Below, piece after piece: positions 46,191 through 54,093 of a DNA stretch of 64,000 nucleotides. The DNA is from Amycolatopsis jiangsuensis. Its GTDB lineage: Bacteria > Actinomycetota > Actinomycetes > Mycobacteriales > Pseudonocardiaceae. Positions within the stretch are counted from its first letter, which is position 1, and every line of letters starts with the position of its first letter. The notes beneath the pieces are model-generated. The model searched no databases. It was not told the origin of the DNA and saw only the letters and a list, made by a program, of their open reading frames with translations. The translations under genes were made by a program, and so were the position numbers. The stretch is from NCBI RefSeq assembly GCF_014204865.1, contig NZ_JACHMG010000001.1, positions 7,652,501 to 7,716,500 on the forward strand, written 5' to 3'.

Positions 46191-46967
46191 TCATCGGGTG
46201 AGGTAGCCGCCGTCGACGGTGAGGACGTGCCCGTTCACGTAGTCGGACGCCCGGCTCGCCAGGAAGACCACCGCGCCCATCAGGTCGCCGAGCTCGCCCC
46301 ACCGCCCGGCCGGAATGTGGTCGAGCACGCGCTGGTTGGTGACCGGGTTCGCGCGCGTCTGCGCGGTGATCGGGGTGGCGAAGTAGCCGGGTGCGATCGC
46401 GTTGCACTGGACGTTGTGCGCGCCGAGTTCATCGGCGTACGCGCGGGTGAAGCCGACGATGCCGTGCTTCGTCGCGGTGTAGGCGGGCGAACCCTGCCCG
46501 CCGAGGAACGAGAACAGCGAGGCGATGTTGATGATCTTCCCGTGCCCCTGTTCCACCATGTGCCTGCCGGCGAGCCGACCGAGTTCGAAGGGGGCGGTCA
46601 GGTTGAGCGCCAGCATCGGATCCCACTGGTCGCGGCCGAATTCCGCGACCGGCGCGAGCTTCGAGATTCCCGCGGAGTTGACCAGGACGTCGACTGAGCC
46701 GAGACGGTCCACACAGGACTCCGCCACTTCGGCGGGCGCACCGGGTTCGGTCAGGTCGATCGTCAGCGTTTCCAGGCGGGCCCCGGCCGCCTCGACCAGC
46801 TGACGGGTCTCGCCGTCGTCGTCCACCACGGTCGGCGCGAAGACGTTCGCACCCGCTTTGGCCAGCGCCACGGTGAACGCGCGGCCGAGGCCGGTGTTGC
46901 CGCCGGTGACCACGGCGTTGCGGCCCCGCAGTGAGAACAGGTCGAGGGAGAAATCCTGGATTTCCAA
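46191..46967 (-). CDS. Short-chain dehydrogenase/reductase (KduD/gluconate-5-dehydrogenase-like)
   Basis: A 258-residue classical SDR. NAD(P) motif TGGNTGLG (21-28), NSAG (97-100), catalytic Ser150 with Tyr163-x3-Lys167 (SPAYTATKHG), and the C-terminal SDYVNGHVLTVDGG. The FSLRGRNAVVTGGNTGLGRAFTVALAKAGANVF opening is close to 2-deoxy-gluconate/gluconate dehydrogenases. No ATG or GTG suits the N-terminus; TTG 46967 has AAAGG about eight bases upstream and is taken as start. It is the second gene of the operon and probably oxidises the transported polyol or its product. Confidence 0.9.
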   Translation of the reverse strand: MEIQDFSLDLFSLRGRNAVVTGGNTGLGRAFTVALAKAGANVFAPTVVDDDGETRQLVEAAGARLETLTIDLTEPGAPAEVAESCVDRLGSVDVLVNSAGISKLAPVAEFGRDQWDPMLALNLTAPFELGRLAGRHMVEQGHGKIINIASLFSFLGGQGSPAYTATKHGIVGFTRAYADELGAHNVQCNAIAPGYFATPITAQTRANPVTNQRVLDHIPAGRWGELGDLMGAVVFLASRASDYVNGHVLTVDGGYLTR

Positions 46968-46995
46968 CGGAAGTGCCTTTCTGGCGGAACGGGGT

Positions 46996-48276
46996 TCAGG
47001 TCAGTGCGGTGGTGTGCGGGGCCGGGCGCTCGGTGGGTTCCCGCCGCTGCACCCGCAGGGTCACGGTGGTCAGCAGGAGACCGAGCACGCCGGCCGCGGT
47101 GAGGAATCCGAACAGCATGCCGTAGCCGCCGTGCGCGGCGGTGCCGGCGCCCGGATCGCCGATCCACCACGCGACGAGCCCGGGCAGGAACGCGTCCGGC
47201 AGGTAGGCCAGTCCGGAGGCCAGCCCGATCACGCCGCCGCGCTGCTCGGCCGGGATCCGCGCCTCGGTGATACTCGCCCAGTACACCCCGCGGCTGGCGA
47301 ACACCATGAGGGACAAGACGAACATCAGCGTCAGCGCCGCCCAGGAGAGCGCCGGCGTGCCGGGGAGGAACAGCAGGACCGCCACGCACACCGTCGCGCC
47401 GGCGAAGGCCAGCCGCAGGAAACGCGGCGTCGAGTGGGTCACCTTGTCCACGCCGAATCCGCCGATCGGCCCGGCGACGAACTGGAACACGTAGCTGCGG
47501 ACGACACCGAGCACCCCGATCAACCCGGCGGTGAGGCCGAAATCGTGCTGCAGTAAGGGGGAGAAGTAGCCGAGGGTGGTGTAGAAGCAGTACATCAGCA
47601 TGATCGAACCGCCGAGCAGCCAGGTGTACTTGTTCCGCGCGGCGGCCACCAGCTGGCGCAGTGACAGTGCGGAGCGCTCGCTTCCGGGGGTGTGCCCGGT
47701 CTGGCCGCGCAGGGTGAACCAGAGTGCCGCGGCGATGACCAGGGCGAGTACGCCGTAAATGGCGATCAGGGTCAGTACACCGGCCGACGGCGCCAGCAGG
47801 GTGCCGATGAGCAGCGCGCCGAGCCCGCCGATCAGCGTGGAGGTGACGCCGCGGATCGCCTCCAGGAAGCCGAAGAGACGTCCCTGTGTTCCGGCGGAGC
47901 CGAACGAGCCGATGGCCTTCACCAGCGCGGGCCAGTACAGCGCCATCCCGGCGAAGGCCATCACGATGTGCGCGAGCAGCACGGTCAGGTAGCCGGGGGA
48001 AACGGTGAGCGCCAGGTCGGCAATTCCGGTCAGTGCCAGGCCGGACACCACGAGCACCCGGGGCGAGAACCGGTCGGCGAACCATCCGCCGGCGAAGTAC
48101 ATCACCGCGGCCACCGCGCCGAACACCGACATGATGCCGCCGTATTCCTGCGCGGTGAGGCCGAGCGCGTGACAAGTGGGTTCCAGGAATACGAAACGAA
48201 TATAGGCGACCTGGAAAACGATTCCGCAGGAAATGCACAGCAGCAGATAACTCAGCCGCGCGCGGGTACCGCTCAC
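46996..48276 (-). CDS. MFS transporter of the polyol-type operon
   Basis: A 426-residue, 12-helix major facilitator. Helix 1 (RLSYLLLCISCGIVFQVAYIRFVFLEP) is followed by TAQEYGGIMSVFGAVAAVMYFAGGWFADRFSPR, the loop 2-3 signature. The second half begins KYTWLLGGSIMLMYCFYTTLGYFSPLL. It is the first gene of the operon and most likely imports the substrate. GTG 48276 has GAGGTGG just upstream; the frame continues open toward the promoter, but that part is the leader with its terminator hairpin. Substrate is unknown; the downstream kinase, SDR and oxidase suggest a small polyol or sugar acid. Confidence 0.88.
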   Translation of the reverse strand: MSGTRARLSYLLLCISCGIVFQVAYIRFVFLEPTCHALGLTAQEYGGIMSVFGAVAAVMYFAGGWFADRFSPRVLVVSGLALTGIADLALTVSPGYLTVLLAHIVMAFAGMALYWPALVKAIGSFGSAGTQGRLFGFLEAIRGVTSTLIGGLGALLIGTLLAPSAGVLTLIAIYGVLALVIAAALWFTLRGQTGHTPGSERSALSLRQLVAAARNKYTWLLGGSIMLMYCFYTTLGYFSPLLQHDFGLTAGLIGVLGVVRSYVFQFVAGPIGGFGVDKVTHSTPRFLRLAFAGATVCVAVLLFLPGTPALSWAALTLMFVLSLMVFASRGVYWASITEARIPAEQRGGVIGLASGLAYLPDAFLPGLVAWWIGDPGAGTAAHGGYGMLFGFLTAAGVLGLLLTTVTLRVQRREPTERPAPHTTALT

Positions 48277-48305
48277 CTCGACCACCTCACCGGGGGATTT
48301 GGACA

Positions 48306-48355
48306 CAAAAAAAGAGAACAGTCGCCCCGTCTGCGGAATGGGGTTACTGTTCTCT
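48306..48355 (-). terminator. Intrinsic terminator in the leader of the MFS operon (attenuator)
   Basis: On the minus strand AGAGAACAGT pairs perfectly with ACTGTTCTCT around a loop that adds CCCC/GGGG, followed at once by a run of seven T. It lies between the operon promoter and the first gene, 30 bases before the MFS start. An alternative stem GTTACT (minus strand; 48364-48369) with AGTAAC (48343-48348) would use bases of the terminator's 5' arm, so the two folds exclude each other. Confidence 0.85.
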
Positions 48356-48394
48356 GCGTCTCTAGTAACATTTTTTTCAGTTGTGCTCCGTCGA

Positions 48395-48424
48395 AGCGTA
48401 ACCACGGCCGGACGAGGCTGTCAA
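48395..48424 (-). promoter_or_regulatory. Sigma-70-type promoter of the MFS operon
   Basis: On the minus strand, a consensus -35 TTGACA (48424-48419), an 18-bp spacer and a -10 TACGCT (48400-48395). The predicted start near 48388 gives a leader of about 110 bases, which contains the intrinsic terminator. No second promoter is evident between the terminator and the MFS gene. Confidence 0.75.
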
Positions 48425-48536
48425 GAAGTCACTCGGCGCGCCCTGAAGGGCGGTGGGGACCGGTCCCGATCATGCTCGTTAGCGTCCCTCTCGGCCGGGT
48501 CGTGGTGGTCCGGCCGGAAGCGGAAGGGAGCGTTCG

Positions 48537-49520
48537 ATGATCCGACGTTCGGCCGTCGTGGCGGCCGCGGGTGCACTCGCGCTGGGCTGCGCGGTGCCGG
48601 CAGCCGCCGCGGACGGGCCGTGCACTTCCGGGGCGGACTGCGCGCATACGTTCGACCTGGCGGGCGGTGGCGAAATTCCTTACCTTGCCAGCTATCCGCT
48701 GACCGGCGCGAGCACGGTCACCGAAGCGGTGGTGGTGATCCACGGAGCCGGCCGCAACGCCGACGGGTACTTCGAGCGCATGGTCGAGGCCACCGGGGAC
48801 GCCGGTGCCGGGGACCGCACCGAGATCGTGGCCCCGCACTTCCAGACGTCGGACGACGATCCCGGCGACGACGAGGTGACCTGGACCAACGGCGGCGACA
48901 CCTCGTGGAAGGACGGTGGCGATTCGGTCTCCTCGCCGCGGGTCAGCTCGTTCACCGTGGTCGACGAGATCCTGGCGAAACTGGCCGACAGGAAGGCTTT
49001 CCCGAAGCTGGCCAGGATCACCCTGGCCGGGCATTCGGCGGGCGGGCAGTTCACCCAGCGGTACGCGGCCGGTGGCAAGGCGCCGGCGCGGCTGACCGGG
49101 GTGTCGTTCCACTTCGTCCCGGCGAACCCGTCGTCCTATCTGTACTTCACGCCCGATCGGCCGGTCGCCGGCGGTCTGCCCGATTCGTGCCCGGGGTACG
49201 ACGACTACAAGTACGGCCTGAAGCAGCTCAACCCTTACCTGAGCGGCTATCCCGCCGGAGCGCTGGCGCGGCAGTACACCGCGCGCGAGGTGACCTACCT
49301 GCTCGGCGGTGACGACGTGCACCAGGACCACGGCATCGACCAGTCCTGCGAAGCCGAAGCCCAAGGGCACCACCGACTCGAACGCGGCGAGAATTACTTT
49401 TCCGCACTGCACAAGGCCTGTCCGGATGCGCCGCACGAGCAGGTCCTCGTCCCTGGCGTCGGGCACGACAGCGGCGCGATGTTCGACTCCGAACCGGGCC
49501 GGAACGCGCTGTTCGGCTGA
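48537..49520 (+). CDS. Secreted alpha/beta-hydrolase (lipase/esterase-like)
   Basis: A 327-residue exported hydrolase. Signal peptide MIRRSAVVAAAGALALGCAVPAAAA is cleaved near residue 25. The oxyanion region VVVIHGAGRNADGYF (66-80), nucleophile elbow GHSAGG (Ser167) and a late VGHDSGAMF with His310 form the expected triad. Four cysteines (29, 35 and two near the C-terminal third) suggest disulfides. The substrate is not predictable. ATG 48537 has AAGGGAG upstream. It is divergent from the polyol operon and followed by a strong terminator. Confidence 0.85.
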   Translation: MIRRSAVVAAAGALALGCAVPAAAADGPCTSGADCAHTFDLAGGGEIPYLASYPLTGASTVTEAVVVIHGAGRNADGYFERMVEATGDAGAGDRTEIVAPHFQTSDDDPGDDEVTWTNGGDTSWKDGGDSVSSPRVSSFTVVDEILAKLADRKAFPKLARITLAGHSAGGQFTQRYAAGGKAPARLTGVSFHFVPANPSSYLYFTPDRPVAGGLPDSCPGYDDYKYGLKQLNPYLSGYPAGALARQYTAREVTYLLGGDDVHQDHGIDQSCEAEAQGHHRLERGENYFSALHKACPDAPHEQVLVPGVGHDSGAMFDSEPGRNALFG

Positions 49521-49558
49521 CGGAGGGGCCCCAGCAGGTCACCGGGGCCCCTCCGTCA
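49518..49558. terminator. Terminator between the secreted hydrolase and nicE
   Basis: A perfect 15-bp stem with arms TGACGGAGGGGCCCC and GGGGCCCCTCCGTCA (49518-49532 and 49544-49558). It overlaps the stop codons of both convergent genes, so it can end transcripts from either side, including the nicotinate operon. Confidence 0.85.
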
Positions 49559-50338
49559 CGCGGCCGTGGTGACGGCGGGATCCGCCACGGCGCCGCTGAG
49601 CAGATGTCCCGCGCCGGGCACCTCCGGACGGAGCCCGAGTTCACTCAGGATCCGGAAGGCGGTGGCGGTGGCCGCGGAGAGCACCGGCATGCCGACCGCG
49701 TCCTCGACCGGCTGGATCGACGGCAGCGACGGCATCTGCACGCAGGCCGACAGCACCAGCGCGTCCGCCTCGCTCAGGTCGAGTTTGCGGTAGTGCTCGC
49801 GCAGATCGGTCGGATCGAGCCGGGCCACCGCGAGGTTGTCGGGCACTTCCAGGGAGAGCGCGTCGACGACCTCGATCCCCGCGTCCTGCAGGTACTCGAC
49901 GACAGCCTGAGTGAGCGGCTTCAGGTATGGCGTGATGATCGCGACCCGCTTCGCGCCCAGCGCGGCGATCCCGGCCAGCAGGGCACCCGCCGACGAGACG
50001 ACGGGTGCCTCGGAGCCTTCCGCCCGCAACGCCGCGGTGATCGAGTCCTCCGCGGTGCAGTGATAACCGGGCCCTTGCGCCATGATCGCGACCAAACACG
50101 CCGTGGCCACGACGTCAGGCCGCGCGTCGGCGAGCTCGGCCGCCGCGCGTTCGGACTGCGCGTTCATCGCCCGCAGCTGTTCGGGCGTCACGTGCTGCAT
50201 CCGGGCTCGCGCGGCGTGGAACACGAACCGGTCGTCGGTGAAAATTTCCTCGCGGGCCCGCAGCATCCGGGGCAGCTCGGTCTCCATGGTGAGGTTCGAG
50301 CTGGGCACGATCATCCCGATGTGGTGGTCGGAGGTCAT
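49556..50338 (-). CDS. nicE: Maleate cis-trans isomerase
   Basis: A 260-residue Asp/Glu racemase-superfamily enzyme that converts maleate to fumarate, the last step of the maleamate pathway. HHIGMIVPSSNLTMETELP at the start is characteristic of maleate isomerases. The two catalytic cysteines are Cys81 (ATACLVAIMAQG) and Cys199 (LSACVQMPSL). ATG 50338 overlaps the stop of nicX. As the last gene of the operon it delivers the product into the TCA cycle. Confidence 0.92.
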   Translation of the reverse strand: MTSDHHIGMIVPSSNLTMETELPRMLRAREEIFTDDRFVFHAARARMQHVTPEQLRAMNAQSERAAAELADARPDVVATACLVAIMAQGPGYHCTAEDSITAALRAEGSEAPVVSSAGALLAGIAALGAKRVAIITPYLKPLTQAVVEYLQDAGIEVVDALSLEVPDNLAVARLDPTDLREHYRKLDLSEADALVLSACVQMPSLPSIQPVEDAVGMPVLSAATATAFRILSELGLRPEVPGAGHLLSGAVADPAVTTAA

Positions 50339-51381
50339 CGGCTGCCCGCCGGCCGCATTTCCGGCACGGTGAGTGCGCCGGCGTCCACGATCAGCTCGTC
50401 GTCGAGGTACAGGCTGTTGCCCCGCATCGGGATGTCGAAGTGGCAGGCGGTGTCGTTCGGCCCGCCCAGCTCGTTGTTCGGGCCGATGGAGAACATCACG
50501 TTGCCGTAGAAGCTGCGCAGTTCCATGCCCATGCCGCCGGGGAACTGGGTCAGGCCGTGCCAGTGCGCGCGCTCGTCGAGACCCCAGCCGACGTGCGACA
50601 TGCCGTAGCCGCGCGGATCGTGGAACGACTCGATGTAGCTGCGCAGCAGGTCCGCGTCCAGCCCGGAAGAGCCGGCGCCGCCGCGGATGTCGCGGATGAA
50701 GCCCTGTTCGATGGTCAGCTCGACCGGCGTCTGCACGTAGGTGTTGAACGGCAGCAGGACGTCCCCGGGCGCGAGCACGATCTTGCCGTCCACTCCGTCG
50801 TCGGAGCCGCCGGTGAACACGAACGCCGCGGGCCAGTGGTCCCAGCGGCCGGGCTGGTCGGTGTAGCCGTACTCGCTCAGCGTCGGGTAGACACCCAGCT
50901 GGTAGGTGACGTCCGTGCCGTGCGGGCTGGTGATCCGCATGGTCTTCGCCTTCGCCAGCAGCTCCGCGCCGATCTCGACGCGCTCGCGCAGTTCCTTCGT
51001 CGGCATCAGCCGGGCGAGCAGCTCCGGCGGTTCGATCGCGGTCAGGATCCGGGTTCCCGCGGCCTGGATCGCGAACTGCTCCTCGCTGAAGAGCAGGAAC
51101 GTGCAGTCCACCACCAGGTCCGCGGCCTTCAGCGCCTCGACGGCCAGCGGAAGCTTGTCCAGCCCCGAATCACCGACCGCCCAGGCCCCGGACGCGCTGG
51201 CCGGCGAGGGCAGCCGCATGTGGTAGGTCGCCGCGCCGAGCTGCTGGGCAGCCCACAGGAACGCGTCCGCGTACTCCGCGCGGTCGTTGCCGCGGGTCAG
51301 CACGACGACGGTTTCCCCTTCGTGCACAGCGGAAAGCCGCAACTGCTGCAGGCAGATGTCGTTGAACAGGTTCTGGTCCAC
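50335..51381 (-). CDS. nicX: 2,5-dihydroxypyridine 5,6-dioxygenase
   Basis: A 348-residue non-haem Fe(II) ring-cleaving dioxygenase that opens 2,5-dihydroxypyridine to N-formylmaleamate. It matches NicX of Pseudomonas putida in AADLVVDCTFLLFSEEQ, GTRILTAIEPPELLARLMPT, YPTLSEYGYTDQPGRWDHWPAAFVFT and SFYGNVMFSIGPNNELGG. Metal-ligand candidates are His263 (GMSHVGWGL), His314 and Asp316 (CHFDIPMR), in the same order as in NicX. The start is GTG 51381 with GGAGGTGG upstream. It is coupled to nicE by overlap. Confidence 0.93.
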   Translation of the reverse strand: MDQNLFNDICLQQLRLSAVHEGETVVVLTRGNDRAEYADAFLWAAQQLGAATYHMRLPSPASASGAWAVGDSGLDKLPLAVEALKAADLVVDCTFLLFSEEQFAIQAAGTRILTAIEPPELLARLMPTKELRERVEIGAELLAKAKTMRITSPHGTDVTYQLGVYPTLSEYGYTDQPGRWDHWPAAFVFTGGSDDGVDGKIVLAPGDVLLPFNTYVQTPVELTIEQGFIRDIRGGAGSSGLDADLLRSYIESFHDPRGYGMSHVGWGLDERAHWHGLTQFPGGMGMELRSFYGNVMFSIGPNNELGGPNDTACHFDIPMRGNSLYLDDELIVDAGALTVPEMRPAGSR

Positions 51382-51414
51382 TACCGACCACCTCCGTGGT
51401 TGTCCGGATTCGTC

Positions 51415-52926
51415 TTACTGGGGCTGGAGAACGGCGCGAAGAGTGCGCAGGGCCCCCGGGGGTTCGTCCCAGAAGACCATGTGCCCGGCGCCCTCGACGC
51501 CGATCAGCTGGTGCTCCGGATTCGCCTTCTTCAGCTCGTCCACGTCCGAGGACGTGACGACCGGGCTTTCCGCGCCGTAGAGCAGGATCGTGGGCACCGT
51601 GAGCTGTGTCCACAGTGGAAGGAACTCCTCGGACTCGAACCCGGCGTGGGTGCCGGCGATCGCGGCAGGGGAGCAGGAAGCCAGCCAGCGGGCGCGTAGT
51701 TCCTGTTCCCGCCGAGGCCAGCGCGGCCAGGCCGCGGCCACCTCGTCCGCGTCGGTTCCGCGACGAGCCTGGTCCAGCTGTGCCAGGAAGGTCGCCAGCG
51801 TGGTCGGGTACGGCCGGCCGGGGCCGCTCATCGGCGGATCCACCAGGATCAGCCCGCCGAGTGCGCTGTGGCCGGACACTGCGACCTGCGCGGCGATCCG
51901 GGCGCCCATGGAATGCCCGAGCAGCAGGGGATCCCGCAGATCCAGCTGCTCGATCACCGCGTCGACGTCCGCGGCGTGGGAAGCGAGGTCGTAAGGGCCG
52001 TCGTCGGACAGTCCGCGGCCCCGGACGTCCAGCACCAGTGGCCGCACCAGGTCTTTCAGCTCCCGGGCGACGAAGTCCATGCTGATCGCCGGGCTGGTGA
52101 TGCCGGGAACGACGAGCAGCGGCCGTGCCCCGGCGGGACCGTAGTCGAGCACGTGCACCCGTGCGTTCCCCGACCGTGCCCAGGTGCTGGTGGCGTCGAG
52201 ATCGGCCAGGTCCGCCAGCGCGGACGGGGTGAGCAGTCGCTCCTTGCTGGTGAATGCCATCGGGGGAGGCCTTTCGGGGGAGAGCGCGGACCGGCCTTCG
52301 GCGAGCGGGACGACGTCGGCGTACTTGGCCTGCAGATCGAACAGTGCGGCGTCGTGCGGACCTCGCGCGCGATCACCACAGGCTTCGCGGACGACGAGCG
52401 TGTCGAAACCGGACTGCACGCTGTCGACGGCGGTCGCGCGGACGCATCCGGAAGTCGTGGCACCGCAGACCACGACGGTGTCGACGTGCAGGGAAGTGAG
52501 CAACGCGGCCAATCCCGTGCCGTGGAAAGCGGAGGCGCCCTTCTTGACCAGGAAGTGGTCGGTGGCCCACCGGTCGAGCCGGGGATCCAGGGTGACCTCC
52601 TCGCCACCCTCGCGGAGGCCACGCATCCCGGGCGCCTTGCGCAGCCACGCGACCGCCCCGCCGTCCACTTCGGACTCGGAATAGCTGATCGCGGTGAAGA
52701 CGACCGGTGCCCCGGCGGCATGCGCGGCCCGGACGAGGTCGTCCGCGGCGGCGACCTCGTCGGAAAGATCCGCGCCGAGCGGGAAATCCGGTTCGGTGAA
52801 GCCCCGGGTCAGATCGACCACGACGAGCGCCGGACGCTCTCCCCGGGGCACGGCCCCGCCGAAGCCCGCCCTGGCGTAGGTCCGGTCGGTGTCGATCCCG
52901 TGCAGTCCTGGTTCATCCGCGGTCAC
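51415..52926 (-). CDS. nicF-nicD: Fused maleamate amidohydrolase-N-formylmaleamate deformylase (NicF-NicD)
   Basis: A 503-residue fusion. Residues 1-210 are an isochorismatase-type maleamate amidase (NicF): ALVVVDLTRGF with Asp38, VKKGASAFHGT with Lys128/129, and GATTSGCVRA with the nucleophile Cys161, then CGDRARGPHDAALFDLQAKYADV. Residues ~224-503 are the alpha/beta-hydrolase NicD: LLVVPGITSPAISMDFVA, LVLDVRGRGLSDDGPYD, GHSMGAR with Ser339, LVDPPMSGPGRPYP and His482 in GAGHMVFWD. The linker is short (GRSALSPERPPP). ATG at residue 223 (52260) has its own GAAAGG nine bases upstream, so a separate NicD could also be made. The frame is continuous. It performs the two hydrolyses after NicX. Confidence 0.92.
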   Translation of the reverse strand: MTADEPGLHGIDTDRTYARAGFGGAVPRGERPALVVVDLTRGFTEPDFPLGADLSDEVAAADDLVRAAHAAGAPVVFTAISYSESEVDGGAVAWLRKAPGMRGLREGGEEVTLDPRLDRWATDHFLVKKGASAFHGTGLAALLTSLHVDTVVVCGATTSGCVRATAVDSVQSGFDTLVVREACGDRARGPHDAALFDLQAKYADVVPLAEGRSALSPERPPPMAFTSKERLLTPSALADLADLDATSTWARSGNARVHVLDYGPAGARPLLVVPGITSPAISMDFVARELKDLVRPLVLDVRGRGLSDDGPYDLASHAADVDAVIEQLDLRDPLLLGHSMGARIAAQVAVSGHSALGGLILVDPPMSGPGRPYPTTLATFLAQLDQARRGTDADEVAAAWPRWPRREQELRARWLASCSPAAIAGTHAGFESEEFLPLWTQLTVPTILLYGAESPVVTSSDVDELKKANPEHQLIGVEGAGHMVFWDEPPGALRTLRAVLQPQ

Positions 52927-53590
52927 GGCGCAGCTCCTCGATCAGTTTGTCCTGGGTGCGGATCCGGCCGAGCAGCCAGCCTTGGAAAAGCCCGAGCGCG
53001 CCGGCCGCGGCGATGGCGAGAAAGCGTTTCGCTTGCGGAGGAACGACCATCGCCAGCCCGTCGAGCGCTTCGGTGGCGGCGGGTGCCGGAATCGCCGCGC
53101 CGGGCGGGGCCGCCGGAACCGAGGGGGCGCCGCCCGGCGCGGTGCCGTCGTTCTGCAGCAGGCCGGCGAGGTTGCGCGCGAACTGGTCGAGGATCCGGGT
53201 GGACACCGCGCTGATCGCGCCCTTGCCGAACTGTGCGATCTTTCCGCGGATCACCAGGTCGGTGTGCAGGTTCAGCACCGAGCCGCTGGGTCCGGGTGCG
53301 ATGGTGACCGTGACGTCGGCCTCGGCGTCGCCGCTGCCGTGGCTGTCCGCGCCGCGTGCGGACAACCGCAGCCGGTGTTCGGCTTCGGCGACCTCGGTGA
53401 ACCGGACCTTGCCCGAATAGGCGGCACTGACCGGGCCGACTTTCACCTTCACCTTGCCGAGATAGGCGTCCCCGTCCTGCCCGTCCAGCGTCGCGCCGGG
53501 CAGACAGCCGGCCACGCGCTCGACGTCGTTGAGCAAGGCGAACACGGTGTCCGGATCGCCCGGCAGGTCGAGGGTGTTCTCCAGGATCAT
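52913..53590 (-). CDS. CoxG-like SRPBCC protein of the molybdenum hydroxylase
   Basis: A 225-residue protein. Residues 1-150 are a CoxG/SRPBCC domain (MILENTLDLPGDPDTVFALLNDVERVAGCLPGA, then GKVKVKVGPVSAAYSGKVRFTEV and DLVIRGKIAQFGKGAISAVSTRILDQFARNLAGLL). A Pro/Ala linker follows, then a hydrophobic C-terminal segment (FLAIAAAGALGLFQGWLLGRI), a probable membrane anchor. In CO dehydrogenase clusters CoxG recruits the enzyme to the membrane; here it should do the same for nicotinate dehydrogenase, coupling it to the respiratory chain. ATG 53590 overlaps the FeS subunit stop. Confidence 0.85.
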   Translation of the reverse strand: MILENTLDLPGDPDTVFALLNDVERVAGCLPGATLDGQDGDAYLGKVKVKVGPVSAAYSGKVRFTEVAEAEHRLRLSARGADSHGSGDAEADVTVTIAPGPSGSVLNLHTDLVIRGKIAQFGKGAISAVSTRILDQFARNLAGLLQNDGTAPGGAPSVPAAPPGAAIPAPAATEALDGLAMVVPPQAKRFLAIAAAGALGLFQGWLLGRIRTQDKLIEELRRDRG

Positions 53591-54093
53591 CGGACTGCCT
53601 CCGGTTCGGGATCGGTCTGGCCCGCGCGGCGGCGGGCGGTGTCCTCGATCGCGTCCACAATGGTCTGGTAGCCGGTGCAGCGGCAGAGGTTGGCCGACAC
53701 CGCCTCCCGGATCTCCTCGCGGGAGGGAGTGGGTCGCTGGGTCAGGAATCCCTCGGCGAGCATCAGGAACCCCGGGGTGCAGAACCCGCACTGCAGGCCG
53801 TGCCGCGCGGAGAACGCCTCCTGCAGGTCGTTCGGTTCGGTGGGCGTGCCGAGGGATTCGACGGTCCGGATCGCGTGTCCTTCGGCCTGCACGGCGTACA
53901 CCAGGCAGGCCCGGACCGGCTCCTCGTCGACCAGGATCGTGCAGGCACCGCACACCCCGTGTTCGCAGCCGACGTGCGTACCGGTCAGCTCCACCTGGTG
54001 GCGCAGCACGTCCAGCAGGGTCCACCGGGCCTCGACGAGCAGTTCGTGGTCGATGCCGTTGACGGTCAGGACGATCAGGTGCTTGTCGCTCAT
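53587..54093 (-). CDS. Nicotinate dehydrogenase-type (2Fe-2S) subunit
   Basis: A 168-residue xanthine-oxidase-family iron-sulfur subunit. The plant-type ferredoxin cluster ligands are Cys43, Cys48, Cys51 (GCEHGVCGAC) and Cys63. The second, all-helical domain cluster has Cys102, Cys105 (QCGFC), Cys137 and Cys139 (NLCRC). The VNGIDHELLVEARWTLLDVLR opening is normal. ATG 54093 overlaps the stop of the molybdenum subunit by four bases. It transfers electrons from the molybdenum centre to FAD. Nicotinate as substrate is inferred from the surrounding pathway genes. Confidence 0.92.
   Translation of the reverse strand: MSDKHLIVLTVNGIDHELLVEARWTLLDVLRHQVELTGTHVGCEHGVCGACTILVDEEPVRACLVYAVQAEGHAIRTVESLGTPTEPNDLQEAFSARHGLQCGFCTPGFLMLAEGFLTQRPTPSREEIREAVSANLCRCTGYQTIVDAIEDTARRRAGQTDPEPEAVR

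Noticed and set aside
48277..48372. A leader peptide frame starting MLLETQRT with rare TTA and CTA codons, overlapping the terminator
   Set aside because: Its ATG has no ribosome site at proper spacing, and the codons do not match the pathway as a regulatory run would. The GlpP link explains the leader better.
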